From JALZEG01 sp046263255 (GTDB lineage Bacteria > Actinomycetota > CADDZG01 > WHSQ01), in NCBI GenBank assembly GCA_046263255.1, contig JBHELD010000012.1, positions 5,536-69,535 on the forward strand: DNA of 64,000 bases. The letters run 5' to 3'. Shown in pieces: positions 16,849 to 25,430 of this stretch. Under the pieces are notes generated by a model that saw nothing but the letters and a program-made list of their open reading frames with translations, did no database searches and was not told where the DNA came from. The first letter of the stretch is position 1. Each line of letters starts with the position of its first letter. The position numbers and the translations under genes were made by a program.

Positions 16849-19647
16849 TCAGCTACACGGCTTCGGCTGCCACCGCGGCGCGGTCTCGTAGCCCGCGGAG
16901 CGCGTCAGCCGGCGCAGGTGCGTGCCGTCGGGATCGATCGCGTAGACGTCGGTCGAACGACCGTGCGATCCGAGAAAGACGATGCGCTCCCCGTCCGGAG
17001 ACCACTGCGGCGACGTCTCGTTGCCCGGAAGGTCGGTCACGCGCCGCTGCGGGCCCCCGTCGGCGTCGACGACCCACAGGTCCGCGTCGCCCTCGTCGTG
17101 CCGGACGAAGACGATCTCCGTCCCGTCCGGCGACCAGCGCGGCATCGTCGTATCTCCTCCCGCGCGCGTGAGCTGCGTCGCGCCGTGGCCGCTGCGGTGG
17201 ACCAGGAAGATCTCCCTCGCCGCGTTGTGGCTCGTCGTCTTCTCCGGCGTCGCCGCGATCGCGACCCACTGGGAGCTCGGCGCCCACGACGGGTCGTACG
17301 ACATGTGCCCCGGCATCAGCTCGATCTCGCCGGCACCCGACGGCGTGATCAGGTAGACGCGCTTGTAGTAGTCGTCGTCGGTGTTTCCCTCGACCGCGAT
17401 CAGCTCGCCGTCGGGTGAATGCTCCGGATGCATACGCCCGGACTCGCTGTGGGTAAGTGCGGCGACGCGGCCACCCGAAGAAGCGACCGAATACACGTCG
17501 AACGACTCGTCGCCGAGGCTCTCGGTCTCGAAGACGATCCGTCTGCCGTCCGGCGACCAGTCGGGAGTGAACGACGCAGCCCCCTCGCCCTCGTCGACGA
17601 CCTTCCTCAGCGCCGAGCCCTCCGCGGAGACCGTGTAAAGGTTCGAGTCGTACCCGCCACCGTCGAATGCGATCCTGCGGCCGTCGGGCGACCACGCCGG
17701 CTCGTAGTCGTGTCTCTCGCGCGGCGGGATCACGTCGCCCGAGACGCGCCGCTGGTTCGCGCCGTCGGAGCGCATGACGAACACGCCCCTGTCCTCTTCG
17801 GTCCTGCTGAACGCGATTCGCGACGCGGCCGCCGGCGCCGCGCACGCTTCGCACCCGCCGTAACGATCGTCGCCGGTCCCGCCGACGCACGAGTCGTTTC
17901 CGGCCCCGCCGTCGAGAGAGTCGTTCCCGGCGCGCCCGCTGCTCGTGTCGTCGCCGGCGTCGCCGTGGATCGCGTCGGCCCCCGCGCCCCCGTCGGAGAC
18001 GTCGTGGCCGTCGCCGCCGCGCAGGACGTCACGGTCGTCGCCGCCGAGGACGAAGTCCTGGCCGTCTCCACCCATCAGTCTGTCGCGGCCCTCGGCACCG
18101 TCGAGCGCGTCGTCGCCCCCCCCGCCGTCGACGGAGTCGTCTCCGGCGTTGCCGTAGACCACGTCGTTCCCGCCGCCGGAGGAGATGTCGTCGTCTCCCG
18201 CGAGCCCGCAGATGACGTCGTCGCCGGAGGTGCCGGTGAGCTCGTCGTCGCCGGAGGTGCCGGCGATCGCACCGTCGCTCGAGCACGGATGCGACCGCAG
18301 CCGCTGAGGTCCCGGGGGCGGAACGGGAACCGACTCGAGCTCGCACGCCTCGAGCTCCTCGCCGGAGAGACAGAGGTCGGTTCCGCCGCCGCCGTCGAGG
18401 GCGTCGCGGCCCCCGCGGCCCACGAGCTCGTCCGTGCCGCCCTCGCCGGAGAGGACGTTCGGGCCGTCGTCGCCGTGGAGCACGTCGCGGTCGTCCGACC
18501 CACGAACGTTCTCGATCGCGAGCAGCGTGTCGTCGCCCTGACCGGACGCGGCGCCCGCCGCGAGGTCGACCGTCACGCGTGCGGAGAACACGGCGGTGTC
18601 GCTCCCCTCGCCCCCGTCGAGGACGTTCGGGCCGCGCCGGCTGCGCAGGAGGTCGTCCCCCGCCCCGCCGTGCTGCTCTCGCCCGTCGAGGACGTCTTCG
18701 CCTCCGGCGCCGTAGATGACATCGGGGCCGTCGTCGCCGTCGAGCCGGTTCGACCCGTCGTCGCCGCGGATCGCGTCCCCGGCGGCGCTGCCCTCCGCGT
18801 GCTCGATCCCGGTGAAGACGTCGTTGCCGTCGCCGATCGCGGTCCCGCTCGGGAGATCGATCGTCACCGCGGTCAGCCCCCTGTAGGAGATGGTGTCGCC
18901 GCCGGGGCCCCCGGTCACGGTGTCGTCGCCGCCCCCCGGGCCCACGTCGTCGTCCCCTGCCTCGCCGTCGAGGTCGTCGCGGCCGTCGCCGCCGAGGACG
19001 AGGTCGTCCCCGCCGCGGCCTTCCACGCGATCGTCGCCGCCCTCCATCGAGAAGCGGTCGCCGCCGGGGGAGCCGATCACGACGTCGGCATGGTCGGTCC
19101 CCGAGAAGCCGGTGATCCCGCTGAGCGTGTCCGTGCCACCGGCGTCGGTCAACGTGCCGGCGGTCAGATCCGCAACCGCGCCCTCTTCTGGCTCGGGGCG
19201 GACGCTCGTGCGGTTGATCGTCTCGTCGCCGCTGCCGATCAGCGTGTCGTTCCCCGGGCCGCCGCCGACGGTCTCGCCGACGAACCCGTACGGGAACGGG
19301 TTCGTCTCGCCGGTGTCGAGGAGGTCGTCGCCGGGGCCGCCCCCGAGCTGGTCGGCCGCGGTGTCCCCGTGCAGCCGGTCGTCTCCCTCCTCGCCGCTGA
19401 TCTGGTCGGGGCCGCCTCCGCCGCACACGAGGTCGTCACCCGCCCCGGCGTCGACGTCGTCGATGCCGCGCCCGGCGAAGATGACGTCCGGTCCGGGCGT
19501 TCCCTCGATCTCGTCGTTTCGTGGAGTGCCCACGATCGTGGCGCGTTCGCCGCGGCACGTCGGGGGGGCCGCGTGGGCGGGAAGGCCCGCCACGGCAATG
19601 GCTGCCACGGTAAGGAACGGAAGCCAGCGTCGTGGGGACGGGTCCAT
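16849..19647 (-). CDS. Secreted RTX-repeat protein with C-terminal TolB-type propeller
   Basis: A 932-residue protein with ATG behind GGAGGTACC and a Sec signal peptide (FLTVAAIAVAGLPAHA). Residues ~30-600 are glycine/aspartate-rich nonapeptides (GGxGxDxxx), the calcium-binding beta-roll of hemolysin-type proteins, opened by the CRGERATIVGT..DVIFAGRG unit shared with three other proteins in this window. Residues ~610-930 contain about six PD40/TolB-like repeats (PxWSPDGxRIxF), a beta-propeller. RTX plus PD40 in one chain is unusual. It is probably extracellular and calcium-stabilised. A 40-bp dyad shared with the RTX gene at 23247 lies about 120 bases upstream. Confidence 0.88.
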   Translation of the reverse strand: MDPSPRRWLPFLTVAAIAVAGLPAHAAPPTCRGERATIVGTPRNDEIEGTPGPDVIFAGRGIDDVDAGAGDDLVCGGGGPDQISGEEGDDRLHGDTAADQLGGGPGDDLLDTGETNPFPYGFVGETVGGGPGNDTLIGSGDETINRTSVRPEPEEGAVADLTAGTLTDAGGTDTLSGITGFSGTDHADVVIGSPGGDRFSMEGGDDRVEGRGGDDLVLGGDGRDDLDGEAGDDDVGPGGGDDTVTGGPGGDTISYRGLTAVTIDLPSGTAIGDGNDVFTGIEHAEGSAAGDAIRGDDGSNRLDGDDGPDVIYGAGGEDVLDGREQHGGAGDDLLRSRRGPNVLDGGEGSDTAVFSARVTVDLAAGAASGQGDDTLLAIENVRGSDDRDVLHGDDGPNVLSGEGGTDELVGRGGRDALDGGGGTDLCLSGEELEACELESVPVPPPGPQRLRSHPCSSDGAIAGTSGDDELTGTSGDDVICGLAGDDDISSGGGNDVVYGNAGDDSVDGGGGDDALDGAEGRDRLMGGDGQDFVLGGDDRDVLRGGDGHDVSDGGAGADAIHGDAGDDTSSGRAGNDSLDGGAGNDSCVGGTGDDRYGGCEACAAPAAASRIAFSRTEEDRGVFVMRSDGANQRRVSGDVIPPRERHDYEPAWSPDGRRIAFDGGGYDSNLYTVSAEGSALRKVVDEGEGAASFTPDWSPDGRRIVFETESLGDESFDVYSVASSGGRVAALTHSESGRMHPEHSPDGELIAVEGNTDDDYYKRVYLITPSGAGEIELMPGHMSYDPSWAPSSQWVAIAATPEKTTSHNAAREIFLVHRSGHGATQLTRAGGDTTMPRWSPDGTEIVFVRHDEGDADLWVVDADGGPQRRVTDLPGNETSPQWSPDGERIVFLGSHGRSTDVYAIDPDGTHLRRLTRSAGYETAPRWQPKPCS

Positions 19648-19765
19648 CGGTACCTCCGTTCGGAAGAGATGGCCTGTCCGGGTGACTCCCGGGCCGGCTC
19701 TTCCGTTCCGTAGCGGGCGGGCATGGCCGGATGCCGTGATACCTCGCGCGGGAGGCCCGAAGAGT

Positions 19766-19805
19766 GATGGGGGTGATGGTGCCGCACGGAACCATCACCC
19801 CCATC
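19766..19805. promoter_or_regulatory. 40-bp dyad element shared with another RTX gene
   Basis: Perfect 15-base inverted repeat GATGGGGGTGATGGT / ACCATCACCCCCATC around a 10-base centre. It reads as GATGG-N4-GATGG-N12-CCATC-N4-CCATC, and the same architecture occurs at 24488-24527 upstream of a second RTX gene. No T-run follows, so it is more likely an operator than a terminator. It sits between the divergent RTX and exporter genes and could control either or both. Confidence 0.6.
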
Positions 19806-19872
19806 CGAATCGGGACCTCCTCACACGAGGGGCATCCCCGCAGGGCTGAACGGTCTGCCTAACCCCAATCGG

Positions 19873-19878
19873 TAGCAT
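19873..19878 (+). promoter_or_regulatory. Leaderless -10 box (TAGCAT) for the HlyD-like gene
   Basis: TAGCAT is followed by exactly six bases and then GTG at 19885, so transcription should begin at the start codon. There is no ribosome site. The same TANNNT-N6-start layout recurs through the window. Confidence 0.55.
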
Positions 19879-19884
19879 GGCGCC

Positions 19885-20400
19885 GTGCCAGAGCGCGAGC
19901 CGTTGTTCCGTCAGGAGGCCCTCGAGTACCAGAGGCGGAGGGCCGCGCCCGCGGACCTCGTCAGGCTCTCGTCGTGGCCCAGGAAGGCCTTCTGGGTCGT
20001 GCTCCTGTGCGTCGCGGGGCTCGTCGTCGCCGCCTGCGTGGCGAAGGTCGAACGGGTCGGGCTGGCGCTGGCGCTCGTCGAGGACGGGGCGGTTACCGCG
20101 CTGCTGCCCGAGGGACAGGGCGCTCCGCCCGAGGAGGGCTCCGACGCGGCCTACGTCCCTGCCGCGGGCGGCGGCGAGATCGACGTGCAGGTCGAGTCGG
20201 TCGAGGCGTCGGTCCCGGCGGAGGAGGCGCGCGACCGGTTCCCCGGGGTCGCGCTCGCGATCGACGGCCCCGTGACGATCCTGCGCACCACGCCCGTAGA
20301 CGCCGGGGGGGACTTCGGCCAGCTACGGGTCCGGACGGGGTCGGAGCCGGTGATCGTCGCCTTCGTCCCCGGCCTGCGAGAGATCTTCGGCGACTCATGA
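19885..20400 (+). CDS. Short HlyD-like membrane-fusion subunit of an ABC exporter
   Basis: A 171-residue protein whose N-terminus (LFRQEALEYQRRRAAPADLV, then one membrane span near 37-57) matches the start of HlyD/bacteriocin-exporter adaptor proteins. The long coiled-coil hairpin and lipoyl domains of full adaptors (usually about 400 residues) are missing; only a short extracytoplasmic beta-rich domain remains. It overlaps the exporter gene by four bases (ATGA), so the two are certainly co-translated. In a Gram-positive-type envelope a short adaptor may be enough (inference). Confidence 0.7.
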   Translation: MPEREPLFRQEALEYQRRRAAPADLVRLSSWPRKAFWVVLLCVAGLVVAACVAKVERVGLALALVEDGAVTALLPEGQGAPPEEGSDAAYVPAAGGGEIDVQVESVEASVPAEEARDRFPGVALAIDGPVTILRTTPVDAGGDFGQLRVRTGSEPVIVAFVPGLREIFGDS

Positions 20401-22571
20401 GCCGGCGCATCCCGTACATCCAGCAGCTCGAGATCTCCGACTGCGGGGCCGCCTGTCTCGCGATGTCGATGGCGCTGCACGGCCGGACGGTGTCGCCGGA
20501 GGAGGTCCGCAACGCCACCGGGACGGGGCGCGACGGCGTCAACGCGGCGTCGATCATCCGCGCCGCGCGCGCCTACGACATGCGGGCGCGGGGCGTGAAG
20601 GTCGATCTCGACGGGATCAGGTACCTGCCGAAGGGGGCGATCCTGCACTGGGAGTTCAACCACTTCGTCGTCTTCGAGAAGATCGCGCGCGGCCACGTCG
20701 TCGTCGTCGATCCCGCCGCCGGGCGCCGCCGCATGCCGTTGGAGAGGTTCGGCGAGTCGTTCACCGGGGTCGCGCTGATCGTCGAGCCCGACGAGGGCTT
20801 CAGGCGCGACCGGTCGTACAACCGCAACGCCTGGCGCTACGTCCGGCCGATGATGCGGCAGTCGGGGATGCTCGGGCGCGTCGGGGTCGTGTCGCTGTTC
20901 ATCCAGCTTCTCGCGCTCTCGGTGCCGATCCTCACCGGGGTCCTCGTCGACCGCATCGTCCCGACGGGCGACCGGAACCTCCTGCTCCTGTTGACGCTGG
21001 GGCTCCTGGCGATGGCGCTGTTCCACCTGCTCGCCTCGTTCGTCCGGGCGCACCTGCTGCTCCACCTGCGGACGCACCTCGACCTGAGGATCTCGCTCGG
21101 GTTCATCCAGCACCTCGTGTCGCTGCCGTACTCGTTCTTCCTGCAGCGCTCGTCGGGCGACTTGATGATGCGGCTGAACAGCAACTCGACCGTCCGCGAG
21201 ATCCTGACGACCGGCGCGATGTCGACGATGCTCGACGGGACGCTCGTCAGCCTCTATCTGATCCTGATCTTCGTGCAGAGCCCCCGCATGGGCGCCGTGA
21301 TCGTCGGCGTCGCCCTCCTGCAGGTCCTCGTCATGCTCATCTCGCACCGGCGCAACCAGCGCCTGATGTCCGAGACGTTGAACGCGCAGGCCCGCTCACA
21401 GGGATACCTCGTCCAGATCCTGAGCGGCATCGAGACGCTCAAATCCGTCGGAGCCGAGGACCGCGCGGTAACGGAGTGGACGAACTTCTTCGTCGACGAG
21501 GTGAACTCGACGCTCGCGCGGGGACGCCTCAACGCCGCGGTGGAGTCGCTCATGGGCTCGCTGCGCGTGGCGTCGCCGCTCGCGATCCTCGGCGTGGGCG
21601 CGTTGAGCGTGCTGAACGGGAGCCTCACGCTCGGGGAGATGCTCGCGCTGAACGCCCTCGCCGCGGGCTTCCTCACCCCGCTGGCGAACCTCGTCACGAC
21701 CGGGCTGCAGATGCAGCTGCTCGGCAGCTACATGGAGCGGATCAACGACGTGCTCGGCACGGCCCCGGAGCAGGAATCCAGGGAGAGCCTGGCGGCGCCG
21801 GCGCTGAAGGGGCGGATCACGCTCGAGAACGTCTCGTTCCGCTACAGCGCCACGTCGCCGGACGTCGTCAAGGACGTGTCGCTCGAGATCGAGCCGGGGC
21901 AGAGCATCGCGATCGTCGGCAAGTCGGGCTCGGGCAAGTCCACGCTGGCGCACCTGATCCTCGGGCTCTACCCGCCGACCGCGGGGCGCGTGCTGTACGA
22001 CGGGCACGACCTGAAGACGCTCGACCTCGCGTGGGTCCGCAAGCAGCTCGGGATCGTCCCGCAGGACGCGTTCCTCTTCGGGTCGAGCGTGCGCAAGAAC
22101 ATCGCGCTGGCCGAGCCCGACATGCCGCTCGAGCGCGTGGAGCGCGCCGCGACGCTCGCCGCGATCCACGACGAGATCGTGAGCTGGCCGATGGGATACG
22201 ACACCGTCCTGGCCGACGGGGGCGCATCGCTGTCGGGAGGCCAGCGGCAACGTCTCGCGCTCGCCCGGGCCCTCGTGCACGACCCGAAGATCCTCCTGCT
22301 CGACGAGGCGACGAGCCATCTCGACGTCGAGACGGAGCAGGTCGTCCACGGCCACCTGAACCGTCTGGGGTGCACGCGGATCGTGATCGCGCACCGTCTC
22401 AGCACCGTCCAGAACGCGGACCTGATCCTCGTGATGGACGACGGCCGCTTCGTCGAGCGCGGCACGCACGACGACCTGCTCGGGGCGCGGGGGCGCTACT
22501 GGAGGCTCGTCGCGTCGCAGGGCGAGTCGCTCGTCCCGAAGGGGACCGGCCCGGCCCCCTCCGCCGCCTGA
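20397..22571 (+). CDS. Peptidase-containing ABC exporter (C39-TMD-NBD)
   Basis: A 724-residue one-piece exporter. The N-terminal C39 peptidase (1-140) has the catalytic Cys16 (SDCGAACLAM), His in LHWEFNHFVVFE and Asp in VVDPAAG, so it should cleave leader peptides after a double-glycine-type site. Six membrane spans follow (about 160-430), then an ATPase with Walker A GKSGSGKST (near 508), LSGGQRQR (near 611), Walker B ILLLDEATSH and the switch His in IAHRLST. This is the layout of bacteriocin and lanthipeptide transporters, unlike RTX-toxin HlyB proteins, which lack the catalytic Cys. No precursor peptide with a GG leader is seen nearby. Confidence 0.93.
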   Translation: MSRRIPYIQQLEISDCGAACLAMSMALHGRTVSPEEVRNATGTGRDGVNAASIIRAARAYDMRARGVKVDLDGIRYLPKGAILHWEFNHFVVFEKIARGHVVVVDPAAGRRRMPLERFGESFTGVALIVEPDEGFRRDRSYNRNAWRYVRPMMRQSGMLGRVGVVSLFIQLLALSVPILTGVLVDRIVPTGDRNLLLLLTLGLLAMALFHLLASFVRAHLLLHLRTHLDLRISLGFIQHLVSLPYSFFLQRSSGDLMMRLNSNSTVREILTTGAMSTMLDGTLVSLYLILIFVQSPRMGAVIVGVALLQVLVMLISHRRNQRLMSETLNAQARSQGYLVQILSGIETLKSVGAEDRAVTEWTNFFVDEVNSTLARGRLNAAVESLMGSLRVASPLAILGVGALSVLNGSLTLGEMLALNALAAGFLTPLANLVTTGLQMQLLGSYMERINDVLGTAPEQESRESLAAPALKGRITLENVSFRYSATSPDVVKDVSLEIEPGQSIAIVGKSGSGKSTLAHLILGLYPPTAGRVLYDGHDLKTLDLAWVRKQLGIVPQDAFLFGSSVRKNIALAEPDMPLERVERAATLAAIHDEIVSWPMGYDTVLADGGASLSGGQRQRLALARALVHDPKILLLDEATSHLDVETEQVVHGHLNRLGCTRIVIAHRLSTVQNADLILVMDDGRFVERGTHDDLLGARGRYWRLVASQGESLVPKGTGPAPSAA

Positions 22572-22712
22572 CCGTCGCCGTGCCGTTCCCCGGCGGGTTG
22601 CTGCAAACCGAGCATAGCGGGGGGTTTATGGCGAGCCGCCACCGGCGCAGGATCGCTTGCACGCGCGGAGAACCCCCTCTCCAAGACCACCGATCGACGA
22701 GGTGACCAAACC

Positions 22713-23186
22713 GTGAAGAAGCTCATCGCACTCGCAGCGACCGCTCTCATCGTTGCCGCACCGGTCCAGAGCGCCTTCGCCGGCAAAGGTGGGAAGGGCG
22801 GCGCCCACCAGCACGTCCAGGGGACGATCGCCGTCCCGCAGGGCGGCAGCGCCGCGGCCCCCTGCGTCTACCGGACGCAGCGCACGCTCTTCACGCTTAC
22901 CGGCACGAACGGGGTCTTCGGCTACACCTTCGACGTCGACCCGAAGACCGCCGGCAAGCCCTTCAAGCTCGAGGCCGGCAGCGGCACGGGCATGGACATC
23001 AGCTTCTACGCCGAGCTGGGGGACCCGACCGACCCGACCACGGCTCCCGCGAACGTGCCGTACGAGACGCCCGGCGCCGGCGGCGAGAAGGGCACCGTCC
23101 CCGCCGGTTACCCGATCGCCTTCGTCTGCATGACGGACGGCGTCAACGGCAGCTTCACGTACGCGGCCGGCAAGGGCGTCAAGTAG
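22713..23186 (+). CDS. Secreted protein of unknown function
   Basis: A 157-residue protein with a Sec signal peptide (MKKLIALAATALIVAAPVQSAFA), then a GKGGKGG stretch and two Cys residues (APCVYRT and AFVCMTDG) that could form a disulphide. The mature part looks beta-rich. GTG start behind GACGAGG. It lies 140 bases after the exporter and ends in its own terminator, so it may be a separate unit. Its Sec signal argues against its being the C39 exporter's substrate. Confidence 0.75.
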   Translation: MKKLIALAATALIVAAPVQSAFAGKGGKGGAHQHVQGTIAVPQGGSAAAPCVYRTQRTLFTLTGTNGVFGYTFDVDPKTAGKPFKLEAGSGTGMDISFYAELGDPTDPTTAPANVPYETPGAGGEKGTVPAGYPIAFVCMTDGVNGSFTYAAGKGVK

Positions 23187-23208
23187 GAGGTCTCGTCTTC
23201 GAACAAGG

Positions 23209-23234
23209 GAGCCCCGGACCACCGGGGCTCTTTT
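23209..23234 (+). terminator. Rho-independent terminator
   Basis: Nine-base stem GAGCCCCGG / CCGGGGCTC with an ACCA loop followed by TTTT. It closes the secreted-protein gene and lies just before the 3' end of the convergent RTX gene. Confidence 0.85.
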
Positions 23235-23246
23235 CGTCTCGTTAGG

Positions 23247-24383
23247 TCATTCGCACTGCGCAACGCTCTCGCCGTTGGCGCACGTGTCGGTGTCGGGCCC
23301 GCCGACGAGCGTGTCGTCGCCGCCGCGGCCGTCGAGCGTGTCGTCCCCGCCGAGACCGTAGAGCGCGTTGTCGAGATCGTCGCCCAGGAGGTCGTCGTCG
23401 TAGGCGCTCCCGACTGCGCCCTCGACCGACGTGAGCGCGTCCGCGCCCTCGCCGCCCGAGGAGGAGCCGGCGGCGAGGTCGACGGCGACCGCGGCGCCGG
23501 ACTGCGCGTAGACGACGAAGTCGAACCCGTCGCGCCCGTCGACGTCGTCGTCGCCCCCGAGCGGATAGAAGGTGTTGCTCTCCGAGTCGCCCAACAGCGT
23601 GTCGCCGTGGTGCGAACCGGCCACGACCTCCATGTTCACGAACGTGTCGTCGCCCTCCCCGGTGGCCGTCCCCTCCTCGAGGTCGACGGTGACGGGCGCG
23701 GGAGAGAACCTGAACGAAGGCGTGTCCTGGCCCTCTCCCCCGTCCATGAAATCGTCGCCCGGACCGCCGTAGTGGGAGTCGAGCCCGTCGCCGCCGTGGA
23801 TCCGGTCGTCGCCGACCCCGCCCTTCTGGACGTCGGTCCCGCCGAGGCCCTCGATGCGGTCGGCCCCGCCGAGGCCCGTGATCGAGTTCTTCCCCGCGTC
23901 CCCGGTCAGCGTGTCGCCGTGGGCCGAGCCGATGAGCCTCTCGACCTCGACGAGCGCGTCGGCTCCCTCGCCGATCGCGGCGCGTATCTCGAGGTTCGCG
24001 TCGACCGGCGTCACCGACCTCTTGTAGCTCGCGGTGTCGACGTCGGCGCCCCCGTCGAGGCGGTCGTCGCCCCGGCCCCCCTGCATCGTGTCGTTGCCGC
24101 CGTGGCCCTCCACCTTGTCGTGCCCGTTCGCGCCCTCGATCTTGTCGTTGCCGTCGCCCCCGCAGATCATGTCGTTTCCGGCGAGGCCCTTGACGACGTC
24201 CGCGCCGCCGCGGGCGGCGATCACGTCGGCGAACCTGGTGCCCTCGATCCTGTCGGCGCCCTGGGTGCCGACGATCGTCGCGGTCTTGCCCATGCAGGAC
24301 TCGCGGGCGGCCACGGGGACGGCGGCAACGCCCAGCAGCGCCAGCGCGAGCACAGCCGCCGCGGCAGCGGTCTTCTTCGTCAC
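23247..24383 (-). CDS. Secreted RTX-repeat (hemolysin-type calcium-binding) protein
   Basis: A 378-residue protein with a signal peptide (MTKKTAAAAAVLALALLGVAAVPVAA) and then about 340 residues of GGxGxDxxx repeats. It opens with CMGKTATIVGTQGADRIEGT and ends CANGESVAQCE; the same Cys-bracketed plan is seen in the RTX proteins at 33482 and 39997. Interrupting segments (xSFRFSPAPVTVDLEEGTAT) recur and likely add non-calcium beta strands. Sec export makes it a cell-surface or secreted protein. A dyad element at 24488-24527 is shared with the RTX gene at 16849. Confidence 0.88.
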   Translation of the reverse strand: MTKKTAAAAAVLALALLGVAAVPVAARESCMGKTATIVGTQGADRIEGTRFADVIAARGGADVVKGLAGNDMICGGDGNDKIEGANGHDKVEGHGGNDTMQGGRGDDRLDGGADVDTASYKRSVTPVDANLEIRAAIGEGADALVEVERLIGSAHGDTLTGDAGKNSITGLGGADRIEGLGGTDVQKGGVGDDRIHGGDGLDSHYGGPGDDFMDGGEGQDTPSFRFSPAPVTVDLEEGTATGEGDDTFVNMEVVAGSHHGDTLLGDSESNTFYPLGGDDDVDGRDGFDFVVYAQSGAAVAVDLAAGSSSGGEGADALTSVEGAVGSAYDDDLLGDDLDNALYGLGGDDTLDGRGGDDTLVGGPDTDTCANGESVAQCE

Positions 24384-24487
24384 CAGGACCTCCTCGGGGC
24401 GGGTCGTCGCGTTGCCACATCAATACCCGCGCAGCCGCCCGGGAAGTCGCATCTCCACAGACGCGTGCGCGCAGCGGCCCCCTTTTC

Positions 24488-24527
24488 GATGGTAGCGATG
24501 GTGCACCACCGCGCCATCACGCCCCTC
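24488..24527. promoter_or_regulatory. 40-bp dyad element, second copy
   Basis: GATGG-N4-GATGG-N12-CCATC-N4-CCCTC, matching the element at 19766-19805 in all four half-site positions and spacings (last half-site one mismatch). It lies about 105 bases upstream of the RTX start at 24383, close to the 120 bases seen for the other gene. Confidence 0.55.
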
Positions 24528-24594
24528 AATTTCCGCCGGCCGCCCCGCAGGATCATGTTGCTTCGGGGCCGCCGGCCGTGGCTCTCTCCTGCGC

Positions 24595-25398
24595 TCAGCG
24601 TCTCTGGCACGACGGGCAGTAGGTGGTCCCGCGCCCCCCGAGGACGATCTTGCGGAGCGGCGTCCCGCAGCGGGGGCAGGGCATCCCCGAGCGGCCGTAT
24701 GCGATCAGGAAGTCCGCGTTGCGGCCGGACTCGCCGTCGACCATGCGGTAGTCCGAGAACGTCGTCCCCTCCCGCTGGATCGCCCCGGAAAGCACCTCGC
24801 GTATGGCCGCATGCAGCGCCCGAGCACGCTCCGGCCCCACGGAGCGTGACCGCGGATGGATGCGCGCGAGCCACAGAGCCTCGTCCGCGTAGATGTTGCC
24901 GACGCCGGCGACGGGGCGCTGGCTCAGCAGGAACGGCTTGACCGGCGCCGTCGTCCGTCGCAGCTCGGCGGCGAAACGCTCGGGATCGAACTGGTCCGAC
25001 AGCGGCTCGGGGCCGAGCCTCGCAAGCGTAGGCAGCGACCGGTAGTCGCCGGCAGGCACCACCGCCATGCGCCCGAACCTCCGTACGTCCCTGAACACGA
25101 GCCTCCGGCCGTCGTCGAGGTCGACGGTCGCGCGCGCGTAGTCGTCCTGGACGTCGAATCGGAAGGAGCCCGTCATGCCCAGGTGCATCACGAGCTCGAG
25201 TCGTGAATCCAGCGGCGCGATCAGGAACTTTCCCCTCCTCCCCACGCACTCGATCCGGCGCCCCCTCAGCCGGTCCACGTCCTGGAACTCGCGCGGGATC
25301 GCGGGATGCGGGTCGGTCCAGACGGCGACGGCGCGGCGCCCGGAGAGCTCGGGGTCGAGCTGCCTGCGAACGGATTCGACCTCGGGAAGCTCGGGCAC
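24595..25398 (-). CDS. mutM: Formamidopyrimidine-DNA glycosylase
   Basis: A 267-residue protein beginning (V/M)PELPEVESV: the proline after the initiator is the catalytic base-excision residue and the following Glu pair is conserved. A RRGKFL lysine loop lies near residue 58, and the C-terminal zinc finger is complete (CPRCGTPL..TTYCPSCQRR). MutM removes oxidised purines such as 8-oxoguanine and nicks the strand. The GTG start sits exactly six bases after TACGCT, so the message is probably leaderless; it is divergent from the CsaA-like gene with back-to-back promoters. Confidence 0.95.
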   Translation of the reverse strand: MPELPEVESVRRQLDPELSGRRAVAVWTDPHPAIPREFQDVDRLRGRRIECVGRRGKFLIAPLDSRLELVMHLGMTGSFRFDVQDDYARATVDLDDGRRLVFRDVRRFGRMAVVPAGDYRSLPTLARLGPEPLSDQFDPERFAAELRRTTAPVKPFLLSQRPVAGVGNIYADEALWLARIHPRSRSVGPERARALHAAIREVLSGAIQREGTTFSDYRMVDGESGRNADFLIAYGRSGMPCPRCGTPLRKIVLGGRGTTYCPSCQRR

Positions 25399-25404
25399 GA
25401 GCCG

Positions 25405-25424
25405 AGCGTAGCTGCCTGTAACTT
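25405..25424. promoter_or_regulatory. Back-to-back leaderless -10 boxes for mutM and the CsaA-like gene
   Basis: On the minus strand TACGCT (25405-25410) is six bases before the mutM GTG. On the plus strand TAACTT (25419-25424) is six bases before the ATG at 25431. Both genes lack a ribosome site, so both transcripts probably start at the initiation codon. Confidence 0.6.
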
Positions 25425-25430
25425 CGGCGC

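Noticed and set aside
16849..19647. Regularly spaced short DNA repeats suggesting CRISPR or a minisatellite
   Set aside because: The periodicity is 27 bases from GGxGxDxxx codons in RTX proteins; spacers are absent and units are degenerate at DNA level.
19885..22571. The exporter as a type 1 secretion system for the neighbouring RTX proteins
   Set aside because: The RTX proteins have Sec signal peptides and the exporter keeps the C39 catalytic Cys, which HlyB-type RTX exporters lack; no outer-membrane channel gene is present.
22629..22703. A 24-codon frame after the exporter as its precursor peptide
   Set aside because: Arg-rich, no double-glycine leader pattern and no ribosome site.
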